Under the pieces are notes generated by a model. It saw only the letters and a program-made list of their open reading frames with translations. It was not told the origin of the DNA and did not search any database. This document shows positions 44,008 through 55,560 of a DNA stretch of 64,000 bases, piece after piece. Every line of letters starts with the position of its first letter. Within the stretch, counting starts at the first letter, position 1. The translations under genes and the position numbers were made by a program. This stretch comes from Phragmites australis. Its lineage: Eukaryota; Streptophyta; Magnoliopsida; Poales; Poaceae. Location: assembly GCF_958298935.1 (NCBI RefSeq), contig NC_084941.1, forward strand, positions 18,946,001 through 19,010,000. The letters are read 5' to 3'.

Positions 44008-45715
44008 TGTGTAACCAATTTTCATCATAGAAACATGGAAGAAATAGTGCACATAAATATTAGAGCAGTCATACATGCATAACACATGCAATAGCTCATA
44101 GTTCAGTGACCATGTACAAACAACAATCGATGAAGGGTATCAGGTCAAACAAAATTGAGATGCATAACTAACTTGTCAAACTAGAATAACACAGATCAAT
44201 AAACATGTCCTTGGAACACAAGGAAAGTAAGAAAATGATCAACAATTGGCCCCAGGAAGGTAAGAAACTACAATAACACAGATCAATACATATATCAGTA
44301 CCATATACCAATTAGGAGGAAATGAATATGAGTGCTCTCAGAAAATGACCAATAATTGGCCCCAAAACTTTGAGAGTTCTGCTCCCTAATTATTCTAGTA
44401 AATACATCATAGAAATAGCAGTGTTTCTGAGATTTCACCTAGCAACTAGAACCTGATTTAGCTCTGAAGCACTTGTGTACCAAGCATCTAATAGGTTAAC
44501 CAAGCTATCACCAAGTGCAAGCATCTCATCTCAGAGCCAAAACAAATCGAGCAAAACACACCGACATATCTCCAGGTGCAAACTGAGAATATCACAGAAC
44601 CAGCAAAATTACAGGTCTACACTAGTGTACTCAGAAACACGCCCATTCTCATCAAATGTATTTCATCATCGAGCAAACTATTGTAATACATGCCCAATTG
44701 AACACATCTATGCAAGACTTATAAACAATAGGATTCATCAAAGAACATAACCATCTGGCCTGAATACAAACCAACAGCACAGCACCGGCTGGATCACTAT
44801 CACAACAACAGCCAGCCTGAATACAAACCAACAGCACATCACCACCACAAATCACAACAGCCGGCCAGCACCACGGACGCGGCGCAAGAAGCACCGACTG
44901 GATCACCATCACAAAAGAACGGCCGACCAACACAAATCACATCAGCACCATCTCAACAGTCACGGCACGGAGGCTAGCCAGATCACCACAAAGCAAAAGC
45001 GTGAAGGTCCTACCGGTGGCTCTCCAGGGAGGGAGGTCACCGGGAAGGGACGAGGGCCATCGGGGAGGGACGAGGGCCACCTGGGAGGGAGGTCACCGGG
45101 GAGGGAGGTCGCCTGGGAGGAGCCACCGCGGAGGGAGAAGGGAGACAGGGATGGAGGAGCCGTCGGGGATGGAGGTTGCTGGGAGGGAGCCGACGGGGAG
45201 GAGTCGCGTGGAGGACACCGCCGGGGAGGAGTCGCTGGGGTCGTGAGGGAGACGAGCGGCTAGGGTTACACTTGGTGCGGCGCGGGTTGGACGAAACATT
45301 ATTTATAGCCACATTTGTATAGATGGGTCATAAATACGAGCCGTCTGTACTACTACCATTAGTACAGACGGATTTTTATTAAAAGCCGTCTGTACAAATA
45401 GTACAAACGTGTCATAACTATGAGTCGTCTATACTATTGATTTTGCAGCAAAACATTGAAGCTTGCAAAAATCATAAATAATCCATACAAACTCCAAATG
45501 AGAAGTAATTTATATGTAAATTTATGATTAAATTTGTACTATCACATGGTGTGGGTACTCATCATAACTAATTCATACGAACTCCAAATTAATGAGATGA
45601 GATTTTTAAGTATAATCATAACTAATTCATTGTTATATATTACACTTCAATATATAGGTACATAATAATCGAGTAACATCATACAACATTAACAATAAGC
45701 CCTTCTTGATGATCG
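44008..45715 (-). repeat. Inverted repeat, right arm (partner 30,495-32,217)
   Basis: This is the reverse complement of the left arm: the intron part (44,008-45,000), GC-rich leader (45,000-45,280), TATA box (45,300-45,307), palindromic repeats (45,310-45,435) and the last codons of Tnp2 (to 45,715). The promoter therefore points away from the Tnp1-like gene that starts at 45,716. No gene is called in it. Confidence 0.9.
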
Positions 45716-47575
45716 AATGGAGATGAACGCGAACTACCTCTGGCCTCTTCTCCTCAACAACAAGAGGGGGTCACTGCTCAACGAGATGCCGATGCCACTT
45801 CTTAGAAGCAAAGAGAAGAAACTCAGACGCAGAAACAAAAGCGAGGTGGCCGAGGCAAAAACCAAATGACCACGGGTCACTACACCTTAACTCACATCAA
45901 TGAGGTAGGCGTGCCAACACAGCCTCAGCAAGCTCAGGTGGCATTCCGTAGAGCATGTGCCTCACTCAGATGGACAAGGGCCAGGATAACCTACCCAAAC
46001 TGGAAGGCCGTGCCGCAGAGCGAGAGAAGCTTCTTGTGGGAAACAATTAAAGTCCAATTTGTCTTTCCTGAAGGGTGCTCCTTGGAGGACATGGAAAGAC
46101 AGGCAATAGCCAAGATGGGAAAGGTGTGGAAGACCTTCAAGAGCGAGCTGTATAATACATATGTGAAATAGGATCTCATCCCCAATAATATTGCTTATGG
46201 GTACTTGGCGGATCAACGGGTAGAGTTTGTGGAGAGGTGCTAGTCTGAGGAATTTCAGTAGCAGAGTCAGGCTAACAAGACGAGCCAGTCACGCAACACG
46301 CACCCCATAGGCTCGGCACTGGTGGGTACACGCGCAAGGAGTTGGACTGGGATAAGGAGGATCAGCAGGCAGCTCGGGACAATCGCTCCACACCATTTTC
46401 ACAGATCCCAGAGAGGTAGGCCCGGAACTGGTTCCAAGGAAGGGCCGTACGCTCGGCCGATGATTCTGTCACCTTCAGATAGCCAAAAACCGAGCAAGTG
46501 GCTCGAAGGATCATGCAACTTTTGGAAGAATCCACTCAAGGATCATTCCAGCCATCTCGAGAAAAAGACATACTAACCTCGGCTCTGTAGAACAAAGAGC
46601 ACCCGGGTCGCACATGTGGCATAGGAGTTTCCGTTCCATGGAAATTGGGATTCCCTAACGACACCGATTCATATAGGAGCCGAAGGAGAAAGCTGAGCAC
46701 GATGTAGCCGAACGTGAATGGATGAGAATGGAGATTGTCACTGAGGTCGAAGCAAGGATGAAAGAACAGATGGATATGCTTGCAGAAAGGATGGAACAAC
46801 GGGTCGAGGAGTATGGGCAATGAGGCAGCCGGATGCAGCCACAACACTTGAATCTGCACTGGCTCGACACTGGAGCAGTTGTGCATCTGCACCAAGGAAC
46901 GATCCAGATAACATGCTCGATCAACAGGACTTCCCTATCGGCAGATTTGAAGGTAAGACCTCGGACGATGACATTCCAAAAGAGGTCCCTGGCGCAAGAT
47001 ACCCCGTCGATGACATACAGGCAGCCACCAAGTGCAAGCTCATACTGCCCACCACTGTTGGCACCGATAACATCATTTAGGTTGGCACGGGCTTGACGTT
47101 CCCATGTGGTAGGGATCAGACGATCCACGGACTACTGCTAGAGCCTGGTTATGCTAAGGTGTCAGTGGACTTGATACACAAGAATTGTACGTCCCTCCCA
47201 ATTCCTATTCCCCCAGAGGATGACGTCAGGACACTTGGGGAGGTTGTCCACTCCTTCATCCAATGGCTGAAGAAGTTCATAACACTGGTTGTACCTCCAT
47301 CGCCTCCGCAGCCTCTGTCTCCAGTACGCGACGGCAGCGACTTCTCTTTTCATCGTGCTCTATCAAAGGGCAAATCTTCTTGTGCACCACATGAGCAACA
47401 ACAAGTGTCCAGCAGATCTGGCCAACAATCCGCCAAAACGGCACCTCCCGGAATGCTCAGAGCCAACAAACAGAAGGACAAGAGCAAGGAGGTAGAAGAA
47501 GAACATCTGTCAAACACCTACGTGCCAAGCGAGCCATTAGTGAGCAAGAGAGCATTAGAGCAATTGGGCTGACCA
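45716..47575 (+). pseudogene. Tnp1-like CACTA protein, longer copy
   Basis: It joins the inverted arm at 45,716 and lacks the first codons of the copy at 32,939. The same domain follows: HYTLTHINEVGVPTQPQQAQ, PQSERSFLWETIKVQF and KSELYNTYVK. It continues past 46,264, where the left copy is cut, with NKTSQSRNTHPIGS-like sequence and a Gln/Glu/Arg-rich helical part. From 46,820 comes a second domain (FPIGRFEGKTSDDDIPKEV, TKCKLILPTTVGTDN, then TGLTFPCGRDQTIHG and VSVDLIHKNC). It resembles the DUF8039-type domain found next to plant CACTA and Ulp1 proteins. A Pro-rich and Lys-rich tail ends at 47,570. Stops lie at 45,804, 46,170 and 46,241, with frame changes near 46,300, 46,440, 46,810 and 47,080. 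Confidence 0.78.
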
Positions 47576-47639
47576 AGTACAATTATGCACGACCTATACC
47601 TTAAGTGGTTTCATCAGGAGAAACATCTTTCTCCTTGTT

Positions 47640-48618
47640 TCAGCGCCAAGTACTAGCGGCAACATTTCTTGCAACCAGCTGGACACTTCATCGTGACCTT
47701 CGATGATTTATTCCTCCTCTACCGTCTTGACAAGCTGGACGTCGATCTATTGAGATGTTGGACACTGTAAATGTTACTAATCATGGTCTATGCTTAATGA
47801 ACCGACCAACTCATTGATACGTTCATTCATCTACATTACTCTTATGTGTAGACTTATTATTGAAGAAGCTAGGAGAGAGAATCTGAGAATTGGATTCCTC
47901 GATCCATAGGTCGTATGTGGGTCAACAATCACTTGGTCTCTGGGGGAGGTCAAGAAATACGTCGTGGAGTCCATGGTCGCCCTATGTGGATCGAATGACC
48001 TAATTCTTCTACCGTACAACTACCTAGACCATTGGATGCGAGTTTGTATCTTTATACACAATCAACACTGCATATACCTCGACTCGATATACTACGACAA
48101 AGAGAGGTATTCAGATCTGACAAAATTGTTGACAAGGGCGTTCGCGAAGTATGTTTCGATGGGCGGGATTGTACGGAAAGATAAACACAAGGCGAGCCAC
48201 CAACATAAGTTTTTGGTAATAATTCTTCCATCGCATATCAAGTTACCGTTATAATATGCATTCCATACAACTAAATGTACCGTCCACAAACACAAATTTC
48301 TACAGTGTCACAGGCAGCCGCAGGGCATCAACCTTTGTGGGTTCTATGTTGCCCAGTATATGATGCAAATCATTTGCTCTAGTCCACTAGTATATCCGTC
48401 GGTTAGTGTAATTATATTATATTAAAATGCATTTTTCATCGTTGTGTCTAACTATTTTAAGTTTCTCCTACAGACATATAAATTTCCTACAAATAACCTT
48501 TCGAAGGATGCTCTCATGTATATTCAAAAAAAGGCTCGTCAGTTTCATACTTGGGGAGATCATAAAGGAGACCGGTGAATTTTATGATCCCGAAAACTTT
48601 ATTAGCCAAGGTTTGTAA
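47640..48618 (+). pseudogene. Ulp1-like cysteine peptidase (C48 family) of a CACTA element
   Basis: It reads FIVTFDDLFLLYRLDKLDVD and RCWTL near 47,690-47,768, then a break, then WSLGEVKKYVVESM and a C48 core. The likely catalytic His is in DHWMRVCIF (48,029) and the Asp in YLDSIYYD (48,080). After a probable intron (48,208-48,297, acceptor ttctacag) RQPQGINLCGFYV carries the oxyanion Gln and the nucleophile Cys (near 48,330). A last part, 48,470-48,618, reads EIIKETGEFYDPENF. Family knowledge: such SUMO-peptidase-like domains are often carried by plant CACTA and Mutator elements. Stops near 47,655, 47,770 and 47,910 show that it is broken upstream, though the catalytic residues persist. Confidence 0.72.
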
Positions 48619-49010
48619 TCTCAACAGAAGCCTGTCAGTTCAATATATTGAAAATGAACCAAATGAACTCATTACTTTCTTTTAATTTACTGTGCTATAG
48701 CTAATTTGTTAGTTTATATATTGTCAGGCACGGGGTTCATAGAAGAATGAAGAATGAAGAGTGAAGAATGCTATGCAAATGTCGTGAGGCTATGTAATAT
48801 TGACTTTGTGACTTTGTAATATAGTGAGGCTTTGTAAATGTGTGACTTTGTGATATATATGGATTACATTTAGTAATAAATTGATTCTGTATTGTATTTT
48901 GTAATGTTGTTGAGCCTTTGTAATACTTCTGTGTTTTTGTTGTTGATATGTCAGTTACATTCGGTAATATATGTATTCTATACTGTATATACGCTGTCCT
49001 GACACCGTAG
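48619..49010. other. AT-rich 3' region after the Ulp1-like gene
   Basis: No gene seen. It holds short repeats (gaagaatgaagagtgaagaatg, near 48,741-48,770) and repeated gactttgtaatat and gaggctttgta motifs at 48,780-48,860. It is probably the 3' UTR of the CACTA-derived gene. Confidence 0.45.
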
Positions 49011-49359
49011 TACAATGGGAGTTATCCTAACACCTCTGATGTTACAGCGTTGGGCTGCAATTAGCAACCGGCTCACCCCTCTGGGTACAGGCACCCCAAC
49101 AATTAACATAGTAGATATCTATCTCCAATGTAGGTAAAAAGTAGCTATTTAGGATAAGGTCATGTAACTCGATCTTATCTTGCATATTTTGCATATAGTG
49201 GTAACTTGCATGCTAAGCTACGCCCAACCCTATAAATAAGGGGCCCTGGCCGTCTGAGCAGGGGACAAGCTCAACACAGTACGAAAGAGCATAATTGCAG
49301 AGTTTTCCTGTGGTACTCCCCTGGCCCAGTCTATATCTTTATAATCAATATATTCGTTG
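49011..49359 (+). mobile_element. LTR-like remnant next to the duplication border
   Basis: A TATA-like ctataaataagg (about 49,229) is followed by gccctggccgtctgagcagg, an acaagctcaacacag stretch and, near 49,340, ataatcaatata. This looks like the U3-R-U5 part of a plant LTR with promoter and poly(A) region. Neither a TG start nor a target duplication was found. It ends where lectin block 2 begins (49,360) and is absent from the first copy. Confidence 0.4.
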
Positions 49360-51781
49360 TGTTCCTTCCTCTCAAACTTCGTCCCCAAACTTGAGTCTCC
49401 TTGTTAGAAGAAACTTGCTCCAACTGCTGTAATAGTATGTATCCTGTATTATTGACTGCCATGTCCTCATTCTTTGGGCGTTGTAGAAAATGTAGCGAAC
49501 TCGCAGCCTCATTCTAGCTAGGACTCAGAACCAACAAATAATGCATCGAATTACCAATGTTTTCTCCATATCTACTATACTACATGTGCATGGATGCTTG
49601 CTTGCAACCCAATTTCTCTTATGCTCAAGCACAAAACATATTACGGCTACAAAACAAGAGACAACGTGATACACGCTGTTCGCCAACTTCTCTCTCTGTC
49701 TCTCTATGTGAATTGCATGTCACCAATCTAGAGACATTGTTCAGAACTGTGGGGCACTATATTTGTGGTCCAATAGATGAGATTCCTTCACCATTTTACA
49801 GTGTTACATCTATGTCATTGGTTAGGCGTTGTAGAAAATGTAATCAGGGGATGGCCTAATATGCCACATTAGACAGATGTAGTCCGTAACTGACCAAGCG
49901 TCATGGCCACTTGCTGCCATGATTACTGCTACAGTTAGGTTATATCATCAGAGAGGCTGATATATTGGCTTTAGGCCTGGGCGAAGGTTTATTAAGCTGA
50001 TCCTGTGTCCCGGTTGCACAGTGGTAGCTTTTATCTCTACTTTCATAGGGGCTTTTTGGAACCTTTATGCTCTGAAAAATAATGCAAATACTGACCATAG
50101 GCACATAGTGCCAAGGGCAAAATTTTTTTATGATCACTATAGGCAATCTCTTCCTCTTATTCTCTAAGCTTGAGTCACTCAAGTGAATTAAGCTTCCACC
50201 ACATATTGTTCATAGAAGATATTTTATTTCACCAACAGTAGCTTATGCTACAAATATCTTTAACTTATCTGGTTGTGCTACAGAAGAAGATTCTCTTTTT
50301 ATAAAGAGATAAATCTTGATATACATATGCATAGATCTCTCTGCAATTGTAGAACAATGAATGTAGAAAGCTTGACGCTATGTACCACATGATCTTTTAT
50401 GGTGTCAGCGGGCCCTGGCTGGTCAAGAGACCGTGGGGCTTAGTTCACTGTAAATCGAGGTCCACGTGTTAGTGACTCATTTCATTTAATATTTCGTTTT
50501 ATAAACTAATATAATTTTTTGTTAGCATGTTTGTTTCAATGATTGTTGCAAAGTGAAGAGATTTGTTCAAAAGAGAAAAATTGGTTCCATTGGACCCACT
50601 TATGGATGTGTAGGGGTGGAAACTGATTTGGTGTAAAACATTCGTAACTAAGTGGGGTAGAAATGATCTTGAAAACTTGATGAATGTTCCATAAGACATG
50701 CTTTATTTATCGACTAGTTCAATTTCTTGTCTTATTTAATCCTAGTTGGTTGTAATAGTACGTACCCTGCTTTATTGAGTGCCATGTCCTCATTGTTTGG
50801 GAGTTGTAGAAATGTAGCGGACTCGCAGCCCCATTCTATTTAGGACTCAGAAACCAACAAATAATGCATAGAATCATCAATGTTTTATCTATATCTACTA
50901 TAATACATATGCATGGATGCATTCTTGCAACCCAATTTCTCTTATGCTCAAGCACAAAACATATTACGGCTGCGAAACAAGAGACAACGTGATACACGTT
51001 GTTCGCCAACTTCTCTCTCTCTCCAACGTGATACACGCTGTTCGCCAACTTCTCTCTCTGTCTCTCTCTGAATTGCATGTCACCAATCAAGAGACATTGT
51101 TCAGAACAGTGGGGGTACTATATTTGTGGTCCAATAGATAAGATTCCTTCACCATTTCACAGTGTTACATCTATGTAAAGTCTGGATGTTGTTACCGGAG
51201 CTTTCTTGCCCATTTCTGTTTCCTGATTAAACATGCTTTATTTATCAATCGATTAGTTCAATTTCCTGTGAATGTCATTGGTTAGGCGTTGTAGAAAATG
51301 TAGCAGGCACTCAAGTTAGCACCGTTTTTGCTGGGACTCTTTCATAGCTACAAATAGAGATATTGTGCCGTTGTCTGTCCCTATCTACCATAGTATATAG
51401 GCATGAATGGATAATGGTGTTTGTGTGTTTGTACACAGAGGCACATTGTGGGTCACGTTTTGTTTTTGCCCAAGATACTTAGGACCAATGTTTGTTTCAG
51501 ATTTGGTATTTACATGTCATCTAGTTTTTTCAAGTGTAAACCACTTTTGATGTAGACATTTTGCTCAACACAAGCTCCTAATGAATTGTGCTATGACAGG
51601 AGACAAAATAACGCGCATGGTGAGCACCGGAAAGAAAAATAATTGGGACATAACTGCAGATAAGAAGCAAGATGTGTGCGCTGTACATGTTTGATTTCAG
51701 TTTCTGGCTGCATGCACGCATATCAGGAGCATCCAATGTGCCACCTGGAAATCTAGCCAGCTCTTTTGACCGGCCTGAACT

Positions 51782-51788
51782 TATATAA
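51782..51788 (+). promoter_or_regulatory. TATA box of lectin gene 2
   Basis: TATATAA lies 72 bp before the start codon. The upstream sequence is identical to copy 1 back to the position equivalent to 33,736. Confidence 0.75.
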
Positions 51789-51859
51789 GGGACCTCACGG
51801 CTAGGGATCTTATCTCCTGCTAGTCCACCCATCCAGCCGAATACTACCCAACAGAGCGT

Positions 51860-52540
51860 ATGACAATGTTCACCGCAGCGAGAGCTTCGAACCTGCTGGG
51901 CACTATGACCGCCCTCGCCTGTGTAATGGTGGCCGCGCGTGCGCAGCGTTGCGGCAAGCAGGCCGGCGGCGTGATATGCCCAAATAACCTCTGCTGCAGC
52001 CAGTACGGGTATTGCGGTCTTGGCAGCAACTACTGCGGCGCCGGCTGCCAAAGCGGTGCTTGCTGCCCTAGCCTTCGGTGCGGCAGCCAAGCCGGCGGTG
52101 CAACTTGTCCCAACAACCAATGCTGCAGTCAATACGGTTATTGCGGCTTCGGTCAAGAATTCTGCGGTGACGGCTGCCAAAGTGGAGCTTGCCGCGCCAA
52201 CAGAAAGTGCGGAAGCTTGGCCGGCGGCCAAGTATGCCCCGACAACCTCTGTTGCAGCCAGTACGGGTATTGCGGCCTCGGCTCAGAGTTCTGCGGTGAT
52301 GGCTGCCAGAGCGGTGCCTGTTGCACCAAGCGCTGCGGCAGGCAGGCTGGTGGCGCCATTTGCCCCAACGACTACTGTTGCAGTCGGGACGGATATTGCG
52401 GCCTCGGCGGCGATTACTGCGGCGCCGGCTGCCAAAGCGGCCACTGTCATGGTCATGGCGTCGGCGAAACGACCATTGCCGTGGAGGAGCTCTTCAACAA
52501 GACTACTTCAGTTGAAACCAATACAACTTTAGCGCAGTAG
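51860..52540 (+). CDS. Four-hevein-domain chitin-binding lectin, copy 2
   Basis: The encoded protein is identical to that of 35,994-36,674 in all 226 residues, and no nucleotide difference was seen in the coding region. It has the signal peptide (1-28), four eight-cysteine hevein domains, extra cysteines 69 and 155, Asp177 in domain 4 and a glycosylated C-terminal propeptide. Promoter and 3' UTR are also identical, so both genes should be expressed alike unless the wider context differs. Upstream lies the LTR-like remnant and the Ulp1-like gene; downstream, after ~2 kb, the truncated Tat-type gypsy. There is no break or sign of decay. Function is assigned from the family. Confidence 0.95.
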   Translation: MTMFTAARASNLLGTMTALACVMVAARAQRCGKQAGGVICPNNLCCSQYGYCGLGSNYCGAGCQSGACCPSLRCGSQAGGATCPNNQCCSQYGYCGFGQEFCGDGCQSGACRANRKCGSLAGGQVCPDNLCCSQYGYCGLGSEFCGDGCQSGACCTKRCGRQAGGAICPNDYCCSRDGYCGLGGDYCGAGCQSGHCHGHGVGETTIAVEELFNKTTSVETNTTLAQ

Positions 52541-52744
52541 TCCGACATCTGCCACGACGAATGCATGGTGCGCATTCAGTGTGCCTCCAATAAACTCAAG
52601 CGCTATGATACTATGTAATTGGTGCTAGCTCCTGCGAGGTGATCATCGTCGATGTACGAGTTTGTACTTTGTACTGCTAAGCGATATGCATGGATTTTCG
52701 GGAGCCGATATGTCCATGCATATATATCAGCTATGATGCATATG

Positions 52745-52750
52745 AATAAA
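52745..52750 (+). terminator. Poly(A) signal of lectin gene 2
   Basis: AATAAA lies 205 bp after the stop codon, in the same context as in copy 1. Confidence 0.65.
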
Positions 52751-53416
52751 GTCCTTGTGTCCTTTGTAGTGCACTTGCTCGCATAAGGTGCGAACACGAT
52801 AATGCAAGCCTACGCACACCCGTATGGTACTAAGGGCTCCTTTGGTTTACAGAAGAAGTGGAGGAAAATGTAGGAATAGCAGTCCTATAGGATTAGTCAC
52901 TGCTCATCCCTTTGGTTCACTGGATTGAGGCAAAAGAATATCACAGGAATGTTTCTTTTGCCTACGATGTAGAAGGAAAACCACAGGAAAACTAACGTCC
53001 GCTAGACCTTTTTTGTTTTCGTTCCTGCGCGTAGGATGGAGGTAAAACACGCTGTGTGACTTGCCAACCAACACATATGGCGCTGCTGCTACACCGTCGA
53101 AGAGCCGTCCTTGGCAACGCTGCTGCCGAAGAGCCGTCCTTGCCTCTGTTCCCCCGACAACTGCGTCGCCCTAGTCGACGATGCAGAAACTCATCTCGTT
53201 CCTGCCTTCTTACATCAATGCCCCACCGTTTATTGCTAGGAATCTGAATTAAAAGATGTGTAGTAAGTGAGAGAGAAAGGCCAGATCGGTTGGGACCATT
53301 GCCTGGCCCAGCTACATATCAATGAATTGTAAGCGGAAATGCTCACATTTCGATACATCGAAAGAACGGCCTGCTCAGCTCACAGTATTATTGGATCGAT
53401 ACAAAAATATTTTCGC

Positions 53417-53846
53417 ATCTCCAATGGTTGAGGCGTTCAAATTTAATGTTTTAGATGTTATAAAAAATTATTATCATAGTTATTTCCGTACATTGCATCC
53501 CAGGAATCTCTTACGTATAGATCCAGACCCAAAAATATTATCCATTCGAGTTAATTCCTATATATCTCCAATGTTTCAGACGTTCAAATTTAATATTTTA
53601 GACGTTATGAAAATTTGTTGCAGAAGTTCTACGAGAATGTTGCATCCTGAAATTTCTTATGTACAGATTTGAACCCGAAAAATTATCCATTCGAATTAAT
53701 TCCTATATTTTTCGTATCTTCAATGTTTTAGACGTTCAAATTTAATATTTCAGATGTTATGAAATTTTGTACTTGCAGAAGTTATTTTCGTACGTTGCAT
53801 CTCGAAATATAGGAATTAACTTAAATGGATAATTTTTTAATGTCCG
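53417..53846. repeat. ~150-bp tandem repeat ending in an inverted copy, 3' of lectin gene 2
   Basis: This is the second copy of the array at 37,551-37,980, with single-base differences (for example at 53,631). Differences between the blocks become frequent right after it. The surrounding possible non-autonomous element would span about 52,832-54,056. Confidence 0.85.
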
Positions 53847-54689
53847 GATCTATGTGCTTTTGTGGTGCAATTTTTTTATGTTGCGAACGTTGATTTCAAA
53901 TTTTGTAGACATTAGTCTTCGATGTTAGGACGAGCAGTTGCAATGTCCGATATATCGGACGTCCGAGCGCTAGCTTTGCCGAATTGTAAAGCGGAAATCT
54001 CACGTATTCATCTAAAATTTCCTGTGTTTTTTCCTACAACCCAAACCAACCCGATTTTTTTCTGGTTAAGCACACAATGACCAGAATTCTTGAATGAGGG
54101 ACTGACATAAAATTCTAATCCTAAGCAGAACGCTAATAGCATGCAGCGTCAAGCCGATCCCTTTGGACTCGGCAGCATCCCATCGCCGTCCCTTTAACTA
54201 GTCCAGAAATACTTTCTTCTCCCTACGTTCATTTCTCTCGTGGCATTGTCTATCATAGTCCTCTGTCATAGCGCTGTTCATCTTGATTAATTAACATCTC
54301 GCTGCGATTAGATGATTAGCGATATGAACTATAAGAAGTCGATGCCGCCATTCATTTCATCCCCTAATTTCTTGAACAACCAGATCTAAAGAGGAACAAT
54401 TAATTAGTTTGATGCGCAGGTTTAATTCTGAGAGCATGACGACACCTTTGTAGTTAGATTTAACAGCATTGAATAAAAATCAGTAAATACTGCAGCGGAC
54501 ACACCATGATAAGGACAAACAACAGCAAGAAATCTTCAAAGACCAGATGATTTGTGCGCGATGCGCAAGCCTCGTGTGCTCCAGAACGGAGAAAGCTAGC
54601 TTGTGGCGGTGTGTGCCAGGTATCAAATGAGTCAATAATCGACTTGTTTAAAGAGTAAGTTGATTATTTTGTTTGAAATATCTTGAGAT

Positions 54690-55560
54690 GTCGGAACTTG
54701 ATCCAGAGTTAGTACAATATCGGTTGCCTATAAAGCGAGATTTAGACTTTATAAACAGCCACCTAAAAAGTTTAATCCTAATATGTATGATCGGATCAAA
54801 GAAGAAATAGACCGGTAGTTCAAAGCGGTATTCATTAGGCCTTATAGATATGCTGATTGGATTTCCAACGTTGTCCCGGTGGAGAAAAAGAGTAGCGGTA
54901 AGTTACGAGTTTGCATTGATTTTAGAGATTTGAATAAAGCTACTCCTAAAGATGAATATCCTATGGCTATAGCTGACATGTTAATCAATGATACTTCAGG
55001 ACATAGAATAATTAGTTTTTTTTATGGTAATGCTAGTTATAATCAAATTTTTATGGCCGAGGAAGATATGTCTAAAATGGTTTTTCGTTGTCCTAATTTT
55101 GTTGGTTTATTTGAGTGGGTGGTTATGACTTTTGGGTTGAAAATGCCGGTGCTACTTATCAAAGGGCTATGAATTTAATTTTTTATAATTTACTTGGTGT
55201 CATATTAGAAGCATATATTGACGACATAGTTGTTAAATCGGATGGTAATGATTCTCATGTAGCCGATTTACGTTTAGCCTTTGAAAAAATGCGTCGGTAT
55301 GGTCTGAAAATGAATTCACTCAAATGTGCTTTTAGTGTGTCGGTTGGAAAGTTTTTAGGCTTTATTATACATGAGAAAGGCATAGAGATAGATCCTAATA
55401 AAATAGAAGCTATACAAAAGGTTCAGACCCCTACTTGTAAAAGAGATATGCAGAAATTTCTAAGCAAGGTGAATTACCTGAGAAGATTTATATCAATCTT
55501 GTCCGGCAAAATCAGTGCTTTTTCACCTATACTTCAGTTAAAAAATGAGACCAAATTTAC
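54690..55560 (+). pseudogene. pol: Tat-type gypsy reverse transcriptase
   Basis: Readable from ELDPELVQYRLPIK (54,695) through KKFNPNMYDRIKEEID, VPVEKKSSGKLRVCIDF and RDLNKATPKDEYPM to MTFGL. After a one-base frameshift near 55,140 it continues as GATYQRAMNLIF and YIDDIVVKSDG (55,215, both catalytic Asp present). FLGFIIHEKGIEIDPNKIEA follows, then the connection up to NETKFTWG. A stop at 54,815 (IDR-stop-FKA) and the frameshift make it non-functional. It copies RNA to DNA in intact relatives. Confidence 0.92.

Larger units (their letters stand above)
49360..54535. repeat. Lectin block, copy 2
   Basis: It pairs with 33,494-38,668. The right end of the similarity is at aagaaatct (54,535), after which the sequence enters the region of the Tat-type gypsy. 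Upstream direct repeats (49,428-51,176) and the region up to the TATA box are as in copy 1, with no gene supported there. Confidence 0.95.
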
